Positions 17,302 through 26,816 of a stretch of 38,512 nucleotides of DNA are shown here, in pieces. Positions within the stretch are counted from its first letter, which is position 1. Each line of letters begins with the position of its first letter. This stretch comes from an uncultured bacterium (GTDB lineage: Bacteria > Myxococcota_A > Bradymonadia > Bradymonadales > Bradymonadaceae). Location: NCBI GenBank assembly GCA_937981985.1, contig CALJNB010000048.1:1-38512 (forward strand), written 5' to 3'. The translations under genes were made by a program, and so were the position numbers. Below the pieces are notes generated by a model, which saw only the letters and a list, made by a program, of their open reading frames with translations, was not told the origin of the DNA and searched no databases.

Positions 17302-19942
17302 GCCTTTTCTTTCCGGTGATCCAATTTACATTCCATTTTTCGGCGTAGTAGAGAATAGCGGGTAGGACCAATACCGTTGCGCAAAGTGTCGTCAAGATAC
17401 CGCATATCGCGACAAAACCGATGGACTTCAATCCGAAATGGTTCGTAATCGCCAATCCGCCAAAACCGATTATAGACGTCATCGAAGTCATGACAACCGC
17501 AGATCCAACCTTCAGCCACGTTTGAGCTAGCGCGTCCTCTTCGTTCAATTCGAGGTATCGGTGATAAAAATGAACGCCATCATCAATCCCAATTCCGATT
17601 ACGACGGGAAGAATAATGACGTTAAAAAAGTCTAGGGGAATCCCCAGGAATGCCAACAAACCAAACATCCAAATGGCGCCGAGAAGAAGAGGAGCAAAAG
17701 CGATTAGGGCTTTTACCAAGGAGCGAAATGCAATCACCAAGAGTAAAAATACAACGACAAAAGCAATCGACATCATTTTTACGCCGTCGGTTTGTATTTC
17801 GTCCAACATTGAAATATAAATCGAAGATGGACTCCCTACCCGTATTTCTTCACCGGTTCCTTCGGCGAGCGAAACGGTCTCTTTAAGAAATGCTCGCGCT
17901 TCGTCACCCTTCGTAGAACGCCCCTTTTCGTTTAGAAAAATAGTATATTCAAAAGCGAACGCCTCGCCCTCTTTAGCCGGCATTGCCTTAGCGCCAGCTT
18001 CTTTAAAAAGACGCTTTGTCCAAAGTGGTAGATCGTAAATAGTGACAGGCTTATCAACAAGTTTTTCGCGTAACTCAGAAATTTTCTTTTTATAAGCGTC
18101 ACTCAAGAAAGCGGTACCTTCTTTGTCTAAAAGCGATTTTATTTTTCTGATTTCAGCTAACCTAGAAGCCTGTTCTTCGGCTGTTCCTGGCAAAAAAGCA
18201 TAGACGGAATTGGCGGCCCGGATCGTCGACAGAGATCCGGTGTGCATACGTTCGGAGATCTCGCGCTGAACCTTTCTTGTCGATTCGATATTATCGAATA
18301 ATAAAATTGTGGGCATCGAAGTTTGTTGGTCCCCAACCGCGCTTGAATATTTGTTACCTATCGACTTTTGACGCCTTTCGCGTTCAAAGGTATCGGGGGC
18401 CATCGCTTCTCTGACCATCCGTGCGTGTTTTACTGTATATCCTCCTCGTCGCTTTGCGTACCAGGCTGCCATTTTCTCGGGCTGGTCTTGGGCCACTTCC
18501 CAAGGCCATTTAAATTTTCCAATCTCCTTAAAGTCTTCTTGAAATTGTAGATTCGACAACTGGTTGAACGAGAATACGGACATTCCCAGCGCAAGAATAA
18601 TTGAGAAAATAGCACCTTTACGTATTAGACCTCTTGCTTTGGAATAGTCTACTTTCTTATTGTTATTGTTCGGGACAAAAGGTCGAACGCGATGCAGAAC
18701 TAAAAGCATAGCGGGTAACATAGTAAACATCGCAACTACACTAAACACAACGCCAAAACTTGCTACAACTCCGAATTGAGAGAGACCTCTAAATTGTGCG
18801 AAAGACAGCACAATAAATGTCGAAAAAGTAGTTAACGCTCCATAAATTGTAGCGGTTCCAGTGCCAACATAAGTAGAGATAAGAGCTTCAACGGGATCGA
18901 CTTTCGATGTCATGCTCTTGTCGTAACTTGCAAGCAGGTGAATCGCGAAATCTATTCCCAATCCCAATAATATGGCAAAGATGAATACCGTAATAATCGT
19001 TAGCTCTCCGAAAATCAAGAAAGCCAGAGCGAGCGTCCAAAGGATTGCCATAATCAAAGGTAAGAGTACCAAAAATATTGCGCGCACCCTCCGAAAATAG
19101 AAGCCGAGAATAAGAAAGAGCCCGATAATAGTGAAGAGCGCCGAAGCGATAATATCGCTAACGATGGATTTGTACTGTTTCTGACGATTAATCAGACCGC
19201 CTCCATATTCGACTTTCATTTCTGGGTTGAACGACGTTGGATTGAGACTTTCAGCTAAAATATTAACTTCGTCTAAAAGTGAGTTGGTCGCATTGAGGTC
19301 TGTCGAAGTCTCCACAAATCTAACAATTAGAGTTAAAGAAAATCCGTCTTCTGATTCTAGAAAGGTTTTATACTTTTTCTGGGCGCTTCTTCGAGTATCC
19401 ATCCCAAGGTCCTTAGTTTCTATAAAACCCGATTTAGCCTTTTTCTTTTTGAGAGAGCCGAGCGAAACGAAGAGCGGATTTGCCTTTCGTTTTTCCTCTT
19501 TGATTCTCTTTTTTAGTCGCGTATTTATTTTCTTGAGATCCTCGACGCTAAGATATAGCAGCTGATTCTTATCGAAGAAGGCCTTATCATTATGATAATG
19601 GGCTAAAGCCACAGAGTCTTTTTCTAAAAGCTTTTCTGAAAGCACTTTTGCAAAAGCGCGATTGGCTTCCTTGTCTGGTGAATCCACCACGACAAAAAGC
19701 GCCGATCCAGACCCAATACGTTGACCTACTTCGGTCATTGCAATGGCAGCTTTCGACGTGTCTGGCAAAAGTGCCTTAAAATCGCTATTGATATTCCATT
19801 GAGTGGCGATTACCCAGGTAGATAAAATCGTCATTAGAACACAAAAACCGACGACGAACGTTGCTTTAGGTGCTAAGAAGCCCTCGAAATACCGACGCAC
19901 TAGTTCACGAACCCAAATATTTTTTTCTGACTTTATGTCCAA
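17282..19942 (-). CDS. RND superfamily exporter, MMPL/HpnN-like
   Basis: An 886-residue inner-membrane protein with two homologous halves. Each half has one helix, a large periplasmic loop (about residues 50-245 and 455-690) and a cluster of helices. The first cluster carries LLGLGIDFAIHLLASYDKS and the second VIGIGIDDGVHFYHRYLE, the Asp-containing transmembrane segment that conducts protons in MMPL-type pumps. Relatives export lipids such as hopanoids or cell-envelope lipids; the substrate here is unknown. Start is TTG 19942 with GAGG 7 bases upstream. This start lies inside the first codons of the divergent glycosyltransferase gene, so the two genes overlap head to head by 8 bases. No membrane-fusion partner is next to it, as usual for this family. 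Confidence 0.85.
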   Translation of the reverse strand: MDIKSEKNIWVRELVRRYFEGFLAPKATFVVGFCVLMTILSTWVIATQWNINSDFKALLPDTSKAAIAMTEVGQRIGSGSALFVVVDSPDKEANRAFAKVLSEKLLEKDSVALAHYHNDKAFFDKNQLLYLSVEDLKKINTRLKKRIKEEKRKANPLFVSLGSLKKKKAKSGFIETKDLGMDTRRSAQKKYKTFLESEDGFSLTLIVRFVETSTDLNATNSLLDEVNILAESLNPTSFNPEMKVEYGGGLINRQKQYKSIVSDIIASALFTIIGLFLILGFYFRRVRAIFLVLLPLIMAILWTLALAFLIFGELTIITVFIFAILLGLGIDFAIHLLASYDKSMTSKVDPVEALISTYVGTGTATIYGALTTFSTFIVLSFAQFRGLSQFGVVASFGVVFSVVAMFTMLPAMLLVLHRVRPFVPNNNNKKVDYSKARGLIRKGAIFSIILALGMSVFSFNQLSNLQFQEDFKEIGKFKWPWEVAQDQPEKMAAWYAKRRGGYTVKHARMVREAMAPDTFERERRQKSIGNKYSSAVGDQQTSMPTILLFDNIESTRKVQREISERMHTGSLSTIRAANSVYAFLPGTAEEQASRLAEIRKIKSLLDKEGTAFLSDAYKKKISELREKLVDKPVTIYDLPLWTKRLFKEAGAKAMPAKEGEAFAFEYTIFLNEKGRSTKGDEARAFLKETVSLAEGTGEEIRVGSPSSIYISMLDEIQTDGVKMMSIAFVVVFLLLVIAFRSLVKALIAFAPLLLGAIWMFGLLAFLGIPLDFFNVIILPVVIGIGIDDGVHFYHRYLELNEEDALAQTWLKVGSAVVMTSMTSIIGFGGLAITNHFGLKSIGFVAICGILTTLCATVLVLPAILYYAEKWNVNWITGKKRPKEASR

Positions 19943-21101
19943 TGAGAAACCTCAAAATAGCCTAAAATGTCTTATGTTGGACGCCCGATATGTCCAATCA
20001 CAGACTAGCGGCATTGGTCGTTATACCGAACATCTAATTGAAAACTTATTGGACTTAGATGAGAACTTACGCATCCGTCTGATAACTCATCCAAGCCGTC
20101 CGCGCCCCTTCGATAGCCCTAGAGTAGATTGTCAGACCTACTCTCCTGAACCGAACTCAATTCGAACTCGCTATCAGCTCAAAAAGAAAATCGACTTTTC
20201 TGGCGTCGAGCTTTTTCATTCACCTTTTAATATTCTCCCCCACGACCTACCCGTTCAATCGCTGTTTACTCTACACGATATTATGTGGCTGATTAACAGT
20301 GGATATTGTACTGATTCCAAATGGAGAAAGGTGGTAACGGGATCGTTCTATAAGAAATTTATTCCCGATTCTGTTTCAGACGCAGCGGCGATCCTGACCG
20401 TGTCGCACCACTCCAAGACTGCGATTGAAGAATATTTCCCGGGCATCAAAGGAAAAATCAGCGTTACTTACAACGGCGTCGATCCTGTTTTCAAACCCGT
20501 CCCTCAAGAAGAAACAGATCGGCTCCTAAGAAACATTATCCCTCGCGATAAGAAATTTGTTCTCGTCGTTGGGCAAGGATCGCCCTACAAGAACCACGCA
20601 GGTGCGCTTGGGGGATTCCTCGATGCATTTGGGGACGATCCGGAAGTCGTATTCGTGCTGGTTCGACGCTTTCAGAGAGGACCGGCCAGCGAGTTTGAAA
20701 AGCTCCGAAACGACCCACGGCTTCACAATCGCTTTATTCACTTGGAACATGTGCAGTTCGATGTTCTTTTGGCGCTTTACAGCGCAGCCCACGTTTTCCT
20801 CTTTCCTTCTTTTTATGAGGGGTTTGGATTGCCGGCATTGGAGGCAATGGCTTGCGGCACGCCGGTAGTAACCTCTGATCGCGGTGCTTTGAAAGAAGTA
20901 GGAGGAGACGGAAGCATTCAGGTCAATCCAGAATCCCGCGAAGAGATAGCAACGGCGCTCCGTCGCTTGTATACCGACGACACTCATTATCACGAAATGT
21001 GTGAAAAGGGTTTAAAAAGAGCATCCAATTTTACCTGGCGTAGAACCGCGCAACAAGCATTGGCGGCGTACAACGCAATTCTAAATTCGGACGTGACATG
21101 A
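19935..21101 (+). CDS. GT4 family glycosyltransferase (first of a tandem pair)
   Basis: A GT-B fold enzyme of 388 residues. The first strand KCLMLDARYVQSQTSGIGRY is the N-terminal Rossmann motif; the C-terminal donor site has FYEGFGLPALEAMACGTPVV near residue 295 with the EX7E pattern (E in YEGFG and in LEAMA). Start is ATG 19935, since no later start would keep the first beta-strand and the second-gene homologue aligns here; no clear ribosome binding site is seen. It overlaps the next gene by ATGA and both are similar to each other throughout, indicating duplication. The expected job is transfer of a sugar from a nucleotide donor in capsule, O-antigen or glycolipid synthesis; the acceptor cannot be told. 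Confidence 0.87.
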   Translation: MSNEKPQNSLKCLMLDARYVQSQTSGIGRYTEHLIENLLDLDENLRIRLITHPSRPRPFDSPRVDCQTYSPEPNSIRTRYQLKKKIDFSGVELFHSPFNILPHDLPVQSLFTLHDIMWLINSGYCTDSKWRKVVTGSFYKKFIPDSVSDAAAILTVSHHSKTAIEEYFPGIKGKISVTYNGVDPVFKPVPQEETDRLLRNIIPRDKKFVLVVGQGSPYKNHAGALGGFLDAFGDDPEVVFVLVRRFQRGPASEFEKLRNDPRLHNRFIHLEHVQFDVLLALYSAAHVFLFPSFYEGFGLPALEAMACGTPVVTSDRGALKEVGGDGSIQVNPESREEIATALRRLYTDDTHYHEMCEKGLKRASNFTWRRTAQQALAAYNAILNSDVT

Positions 21102-22219
21102 AGCACACCAAGCTCCTCGTTGATGCTCGAAGTATAACCCAGAATCCGAGCGGTGTTGGACGTTATTCAGAAGCGCTAATGAAGGCAATGTGCGAATTGC
21201 TTCCGGAAGAGGAAGAACGATTCTCTCTTCAAGCCCCCTCAGCAATGAGGCGGATCGGGAACTTTACACCTAACCTAGTAAATCAAAAAATGGGAAACTT
21301 GGCAGACTATGTTCGTTCACATCGAGAGATAACACCTATTTTAAACTCAATTCGGCCGAAAATTTTTCATAATTTTTTTCACATCACTCCGCGAAAACTC
21401 AAGCCCGACTGTCCAACAATCGTGACCTTACACGATACAATTTGGATCGATCACGCGAAGAGCTCACAACCTAACTGGCTCACCTCAACGACAACCCGAG
21501 AATTTGCGAAACGGGCGATTCCAGATTCGCTTCGGCGTGCGAGTCACGTAATCTGTGTTTCCGACGCAACCGCCGACCGAGCTACCGAATGGATTAGTCG
21601 AGAAAAAATGACTGTAATCGGTCATGGTGTAGATCATTCCTTTTTTAATCGTGTGGAAAAAAATGATTTTGTGAAAGCGCATACACACAACGGAGGTTCT
21701 TATATCTGCGCTATCGGAAACGATAAACCCTACAAGAATCTCAAACTCCTCATCGATAGCTTCGAACTACTTAATGATAAGGCGCTGAAATTGGTCTTGA
21801 TCGGAAAATGCGGCCAATTCCAGGAATATATAAAGACGCTAAAAAATGGGGCACGAATTATCTTGCCGGGAATGCTCGATGATCGAGATTTGCAATCTGT
21901 TTTGTCCCATGCCTCTTTATTCGTATTTCCATCTTTAATTGAAGGATTCGGACTTCCTATTTTGGAAGCAATGGCGGCCGGAGTGCCGACGGTTGTATCG
22001 GATCGAGAGCCCATGCGATCTGTATCGCATGACGCATCCATTCTATTTGATCCTCATGACAAATCTAATCTAGCTAACGCATTATCTGAAGCTCTAAAAA
22101 GCGACACGGCGAAAGCCTTGAAGGAAAAAGGCTCACTTCACGCGAAAGAACAAACCTGGAAGAGGTGTGCTCAACAAACTCTAGATGTTTACGAAAGGGT
22201 TCTTCAAAATAGCAACTAG
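21098..22219 (+). CDS. GT4 family glycosyltransferase (second of a tandem pair)
   Basis: A 373-residue GT-B enzyme resembling its upstream neighbour: VDARSITQNPSGVGRYSEAL at the N-terminus, an acceptor-side TLHDTIWIDHAK segment, GNDKPYKNLKLLIDSFELL near residue 208 and the donor site LIEGFGLPILEAMAAGVPTV near residue 280 with both EX7E glutamates. Its ATG overlaps the TGA of the first enzyme, so translation is coupled and the two probably act one after the other on the same glycan. The gene ends 41 bases from the convergent kinase gene with no obvious terminator between them. Confidence 0.88.
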   Translation: MKHTKLLVDARSITQNPSGVGRYSEALMKAMCELLPEEEERFSLQAPSAMRRIGNFTPNLVNQKMGNLADYVRSHREITPILNSIRPKIFHNFFHITPRKLKPDCPTIVTLHDTIWIDHAKSSQPNWLTSTTTREFAKRAIPDSLRRASHVICVSDATADRATEWISREKMTVIGHGVDHSFFNRVEKNDFVKAHTHNGGSYICAIGNDKPYKNLKLLIDSFELLNDKALKLVLIGKCGQFQEYIKTLKNGARIILPGMLDDRDLQSVLSHASLFVFPSLIEGFGLPILEAMAAGVPTVVSDREPMRSVSHDASILFDPHDKSNLANALSEALKSDTAKALKEKGSLHAKEQTWKRCAQQTLDVYERVLQNSN

Positions 22220-22260
22220 ACTTACTCTTAATTTCTAGCGTTTTATCAATGGATAGATAC

Positions 22261-24615
22261 TTATGTTACCAACGGCATGGGTCCGTCTTCCGCCGATGTG
22301 ACCTCAAAAGTCAAATACTGAACTTGGTGGAGAAGATAAAGGACACGGTATACATAAGCCTCATCTTCATTGGCCATCGAGTCAATTAGGGATTTAACCG
22401 TTTGATCGTTTTTAATTTTTTTCACGATTCGAAGCATCTTCGACGAAAGGCGTAGCTCTTCTGTAGTAAAACCTAGATCGGTCCTAATAAACATCGCAAC
22501 ATTTTTTCGCTCTTCGTAAAAAGCCTTAATTTTTACGAGCGGTGCAAAATCAAAACACCCCTCAGCGATGACACTATAGGTATCGATTCCAAGTGGATAC
22601 CCATGCGTTTCGGGTTCTTGACCCTCGAAATATTCAAAACGTCCATCCCCCCATGAAAATACATCAAGAATTTTGTCACGCATCTGTTGAGATAGATGTT
22701 GAAAAATTTCGTGAGCGGGAATTGCGCCGATGGCAACCAAGGCATCACCCAAACGACCACCCCACTCAGATAGACGCGCCAATCCGTCGTCGAGCTGTTC
22801 TTGTGAAATGATATTTTTTGTTCTGAGGTAGAAACCCAAAAGCTCTTCATCTTTATTCGATTCGACGAAGATGGGTTCTCCTTTAGAAAAATAAATCGAC
22901 TTACGGATTTCATCGTGCATCACGACAAGATTACCCGTTGAAGCGTCACGATGTAATCTAGCAAGGAGACGTGAGAACGAAACGCCATCAAAATCACCTT
23001 CGTAACTCACGAGTTTTTCTCTCATTTCACGAATAGAATCCCGAACCTCTTCAATCGCTTCTACACGACTCGAAACAGAACTCTCAGCGGCGAGACTGTT
23101 TGAACTTTGTTCCATAAGCGGTAACACGTGAGACGTAGTCACCGATTCTGAGACAGAGACCGACGCTGTAGATTTCTTACGTATCAGGACACCTTTTCCG
23201 AGTGGATTGGAACGCGTGGCCTTCTCTGCGATTGCAAGCTCACTTTGGAATTCTTCCACATCAAAAGGGTCTTCCCACTCACCGTTGTTAATTGAAACAC
23301 GATCAGACTCTCGAGGAATACGCTCGGAGAAAAGTGCAATAATGGTTTTGAATCCCATCGGACCATAAATCAGACCAGAATTATCACGATAACGATATCG
23401 ACGTTCCAGAGCCGATTCACTGACTTCGGTCTCACCGAATTCAGGGGCTTGACCGATATGGCTTACCTGGCTGGTTTTTGACAACGGACTTGCTTCACCT
23501 GTCGCGTCGTAATCAATCTCCGAAAACACATCAGATAGTTCGGCGACCGACTCGACGACGGATTGATAGGCACCGTCGAGCAGTTGTTGTTGAGATCTTT
23601 TCTCTTCTTGTTCAACGATGATCGCACGTAATCTGTCGCTTGAACTATCTGCATCGATTTTCTGACTTTTTTCTCTTTCGATTTCCTCGGCGAATAAACG
23701 CCGCATAAAATTGGAAAGGTGATTCGCGTTGGTTTGTATTCGATGTTGAAAACAGAAATCAACCAAAGCTTGATAAAATTCACCGGCACTTTGATAACGC
23801 TCTTCACGATGTTTGCTCAATGCCTTACGAACTATTTCTTCTAACCGTGCAGGAATGGGCTGGGCTTTCTCGAGCTCGTCATCGATATTCGCATCGCGAA
23901 CTTTTAACATCACGTCGAGATCCGAATTGCCAATAAACAACCTATTCATACTCAACGCTTCGAAGAAAATGACCCCAGCGGAAAAAATATCGCTGCGTTG
24001 GTCGATTTTATCTCCGACGACTTGTTCGGGGCTCATGTAACCGACTTTACCTTTTAGAGTTCCAGACTCGGTTAAGGTTCGTTGAACCGCTGCTTTTGCG
24101 ACACCAAAATCGCCAAGCTTGACGTCACCGGCGTAAGAGATGAGAACATTAGAAGGGCTGACATCTCGGTGAATAATATTGAGTTCTTCACCATAGGAGT
24201 CCTTTGCACGATGGGCGAAATCAAGTCCCTTAAGCATCTCGGTCATAATAAAAAGAACTAAATCAAGCGGAACTTTTAGATCAGTTCCTGCACATCTGGC
24301 CAAAACATCCAGGAGATCCATCCCGTGAACGTATTCCATTGCAATGTAATATTGATTCTCTAATTCACCGAGATCAAAAACTTGAACAACGTTGGAGTGA
24401 TACAAATTCACGGCAATCTTGGCTTCATTGATAAACATTTCCACGAATTCTGTGTCGTTTACCAAACCCGGAAGAATGAGTTTAATGGCGAATTCTTTTT
24501 CGAATCCGGCCGCACCAAAGGTCTTTGCGCGATAGATCTCAGCCATGCCCCCACTCCCGATTTTATCGAGTAGAGCGTACCTCCCGAAGGTGGACCATGC
24601 GAGATTCTTAGAAAT
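22261..24615 (-). CDS. Ser/Thr protein kinase with GYF-like and DUF4388 domains, apparent AUU start
   Basis: Hanks-type kinase of 784 residues if started at ATT 24615. The glycine loop IGSGGMAEIYRAK lies at 19-31, so the ATG at 24546 cuts it in half and cannot be the real start; between the upstream TAG (24652-24654) and that ATG there is no ATG, GTG, TTG or CTG. Key residues: K45 (EFAIK), D151 in HRDVSPSNV, D169 in DFGVA, and GYMSPEQ in the activation segment. A GYF_2-like domain (about 407-463, GLIYGPMGFKTIIALF) and a DUF4388/PATAN domain (about 540-663, YEGDFDGVSFSRLLARLH) follow. This layout is typical of myxobacterial signalling kinases. No extracellular sensor or membrane helix is present. 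Confidence 0.88.
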   Translation of the reverse strand: MSKNLAWSTFGRYALLDKIGSGGMAEIYRAKTFGAAGFEKEFAIKLILPGLVNDTEFVEMFINEAKIAVNLYHSNVVQVFDLGELENQYYIAMEYVHGMDLLDVLARCAGTDLKVPLDLVLFIMTEMLKGLDFAHRAKDSYGEELNIIHRDVSPSNVLISYAGDVKLGDFGVAKAAVQRTLTESGTLKGKVGYMSPEQVVGDKIDQRSDIFSAGVIFFEALSMNRLFIGNSDLDVMLKVRDANIDDELEKAQPIPARLEEIVRKALSKHREERYQSAGEFYQALVDFCFQHRIQTNANHLSNFMRRLFAEEIEREKSQKIDADSSSDRLRAIIVEQEEKRSQQQLLDGAYQSVVESVAELSDVFSEIDYDATGEASPLSKTSQVSHIGQAPEFGETEVSESALERRYRYRDNSGLIYGPMGFKTIIALFSERIPRESDRVSINNGEWEDPFDVEEFQSELAIAEKATRSNPLGKGVLIRKKSTASVSVSESVTTSHVLPLMEQSSNSLAAESSVSSRVEAIEEVRDSIREMREKLVSYEGDFDGVSFSRLLARLHRDASTGNLVVMHDEIRKSIYFSKGEPIFVESNKDEELLGFYLRTKNIISQEQLDDGLARLSEWGGRLGDALVAIGAIPAHEIFQHLSQQMRDKILDVFSWGDGRFEYFEGQEPETHGYPLGIDTYSVIAEGCFDFAPLVKIKAFYEERKNVAMFIRTDLGFTTEELRLSSKMLRIVKKIKNDQTVKSLIDSMANEDEAYVYRVLYLLHQVQYLTFEVTSAEDGPMPLVT

Positions 24616-24624
24616 AACTACCTC
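24613..24624 (-). promoter_or_regulatory. Shine-Dalgarno and AUU initiation codon of the kinase gene
   Basis: GAGG (24621-24624) is followed by 5 bases and the codon ATT (24613-24615), which begins ISKNLAWSTFGRYALLDK in the frame of the kinase. AUU starts are known for infC and pcnB in Escherichia coli. It is the only codon in this frame that combines good spacing to a ribosome binding site with a complete kinase N-terminus. Confidence 0.55.
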
Positions 24625-24746
24625 AACCGCGTAGATGTAGATTACAACATACTAATTATTAAATGCTTTGGAACAGCTTACCAGAAACTCAAATTTCCAC
24701 CAGTTCTAGCTTCATTTGAATGCATTTTTTTATGTTAAGAGTAAAA

Positions 24747-26621
24747 TTAATCCATATTTTCGAAGAATGCATAGATGGTTTGGGCCGTTTTTAGCCCGAT
24801 ACCTTCCACGCTTAGAAGCTCATCGATCGATGCACGCTTCACCTTTTTAACGCCCCCAAAATGTCTCAAGAGATCTCGACGCGTTTTCGGGCCAATCCCC
24901 GGAATCTTATCCAGCTCTGACGTTAAGGTTTCCTTACGTCGAAGCTCTTTATGATAAGTAATAGCGAAGCGATGCGCCTCGTCGCGTAATCGTTCTAGGA
25001 GGTATAACTCTGCGGCATGGGGTTTGAGAACTACGGGATTCTTTCTATTTGGGATAAAGACACGTTCTGGCGAACGGGTCACTTCTGAGTCAGAAAATCC
25101 AGTCTTGTCAACGCGACTTTTTGCGAGAGAAACGACATCGATGCCATTGAGTCCATGATCCTGTAGAACTGCTACAACTTGCCCCAACTGTCCTTTGCCA
25201 CCATCGATGACGATCAGGTCGGGTCCCTCCTCTTCCTCCTTTACGACCTTTATTAATCGTCGATTGAGCATCTCGTGCATGCTGGCGAAATCATCTTGAG
25301 TGAGAACTTCTTTCATCCGAAAACGACGATATTCGCTTTTATCGGCAACGCCATCGATGAAAACCACTTGCGATCCTACAATCTGTTTTCCCTGAAAATT
25401 GGAGATATCGAAGCATTCGATACGCTTAGGGAAATTCTTCAATTTTAATTTATTCTGAAGATTACCCAATAAATCCAAATATTTAGCACCCTCATCAACG
25501 CTTTGTTCGTAGGAGGTCTTGGCATTTAGAGCAGCTGTGGCCAAAAGGGCTTTTTTGTCCCCACGTTGAGGCACTAGAATTGCCACTTTTCGGCCCTTAT
25601 GCTCACTGAGGATTTCACCAAGTGTCTCCATTTGCGTCTCGGGTAAAGCGATCGGAATCAATATTTCCTGAGGGATAAAACGATCGTTTACATAATATTG
25701 GTTCAGAAAATTTGATAAAACGTTCTGGTCGGGAAATTCCTGATTTTCAAAAGAAAAGCCACGAGCCCCTTCCAAGCGGCCCTTTCTGACAAACAGAATT
25801 TCGACACGAACATTTGTCGCGTTCCGATAAATCCCCAAGACATCTCGGTCCGTCGCACTCTCCGAGATTGCGTGTTGGCGTTGCATCGATCTGGAAATAG
25901 ATTTCAACTGATCGCGAATTCGAGCGGCGCTTTCAAATTCCAACTCTTCACTTGCCTCCAACATGCGTCGATTTAAAGTCGATTTAAGTTCGTCAGCTTT
26001 CCCGTCCAAAAATAAAAGCGCTTCTTTCAAGTTTTTCGCATACTCTTCAGGATCGATCGCCAGCACGCATGGTGCCGGACACCGTTTTATTTGATGTTGG
26101 AGACATGGACGCTGGCGAGAGTTAAGGACATTATCGGGGCAAGTCCGCAATTGGAAATAGCGATTCAAGATACCCAAGGTTTGGCGTAAAGATTTGGCAT
26201 TATGAAAGGGGCCGAAAAGTTTTTGATTTTTCTTCTTTTTTCGATCTTGAGGTCGAGATCGTATGACCTCCACACGTGGCCATTCTTTTTCCAAGTTTAC
26301 TTTCAGGGATAAGAAACTTTTATCGTCCTTAAGTCTAATATTAAATCGAGGCTTATGAGCCTTGATTAAGGTATTCTCAAGAAGAATCGCTTCCTTTTCG
26401 TTCGCCGTGACTATGGTTTCTATGCGGCCCAACACCTTAGGCAAAAATGCTATGAATGCGCGGGCGTCGCCGCTTTGACTGAAATAGGATCTAACCCGAG
26501 TATTAAGATTCTTAGCTTTTCCTACGTAGACGATTTTATTTTTCTTATCCCGCATAATATAGCAACCAGGCTCGTGCGGGATGGTCTCTAAAATGGGCTG
26601 ATGATCAAATAGGTCTTCCAT
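24747..26621 (-). CDS. uvrC: Excinuclease ABC subunit C (UvrC)
   Basis: Makes both incisions around bulky DNA lesions with UvrA and UvrB. Domains in order (624 residues): GIY-YIG nuclease at about 14-95 (GCYIMRDKKNKIVYVGKAKN), a Cys-containing region near 150-170 (CPDNVLNSRQRPCLQHQIKR, resembling the four-Cys cluster), UVR motif near 215 (EASEELEFESAARIRDQLKS), RNase H-like C-terminal nuclease (ECFDISNFQGKQIVGSQVVF and LIVIDGGKGQLG) and two helix-hairpin-helix motifs (IPGIGPKTRRDLLRHFGG, VEGIGLKTAQ). I prefer ATG 26621; a TTG at 26660 would add 13 residues outside the conserved start. The 131 bases to the kinase gene hold no clear terminator. Confidence 0.96.
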   Translation of the reverse strand: MEDLFDHQPILETIPHEPGCYIMRDKKNKIVYVGKAKNLNTRVRSYFSQSGDARAFIAFLPKVLGRIETIVTANEKEAILLENTLIKAHKPRFNIRLKDDKSFLSLKVNLEKEWPRVEVIRSRPQDRKKKKNQKLFGPFHNAKSLRQTLGILNRYFQLRTCPDNVLNSRQRPCLQHQIKRCPAPCVLAIDPEEYAKNLKEALLFLDGKADELKSTLNRRMLEASEELEFESAARIRDQLKSISRSMQRQHAISESATDRDVLGIYRNATNVRVEILFVRKGRLEGARGFSFENQEFPDQNVLSNFLNQYYVNDRFIPQEILIPIALPETQMETLGEILSEHKGRKVAILVPQRGDKKALLATAALNAKTSYEQSVDEGAKYLDLLGNLQNKLKLKNFPKRIECFDISNFQGKQIVGSQVVFIDGVADKSEYRRFRMKEVLTQDDFASMHEMLNRRLIKVVKEEEEGPDLIVIDGGKGQLGQVVAVLQDHGLNGIDVVSLAKSRVDKTGFSDSEVTRSPERVFIPNRKNPVVLKPHAAELYLLERLRDEAHRFAITYHKELRRKETLTSELDKIPGIGPKTRRDLLRHFGGVKKVKRASIDELLSVEGIGLKTAQTIYAFFENMD

Positions 26622-26765
26622 ACCTTCTTGTATCCCAAATCGTTTATTTTTCCACGGCAATTCGGCTTGGTTAACATCAAATCGTTATTTAATCGACAAA
26701 CAGTGATCAAAATCCGCTTTTGGCCGAGTCAATCCTTGACCGAAAGCATCAATCTTTCTATAACC

Positions 26766-26794
26766 TTGACTTGTGTCGCGACCTTGGCAACAAT
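26766..26794 (+). promoter_or_regulatory. Candidate promoter of the RiPP cluster
   Basis: TTGACT (26766-26771) and AACAAT (26789-26794) are separated by 17 bases and match 5 and 4 of 6 sigma-70 consensus positions. They end 22 bases before the precursor start codon, so transcription would begin just ahead of the ribosome binding site GGAG (26807-26810). The rest of the 195-base gap after uvrC shows no gene. Confidence 0.45.
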
Positions 26795-26816
26795 GGGCAC
26801 TGTACTGGAGAAATGA

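Noticed and set aside
24544-24546. ATG as start of the kinase gene
   Set aside because: It lies inside the glycine-rich loop; the preceding codons encode the missing half of that loop and the conserved FGRYALLDK segment.
26628-26816. Plus-strand 62-codon frame before the RiPP precursor
   Set aside because: It starts inside uvrC's 5' end, has no ribosome binding site and covers the candidate promoter.
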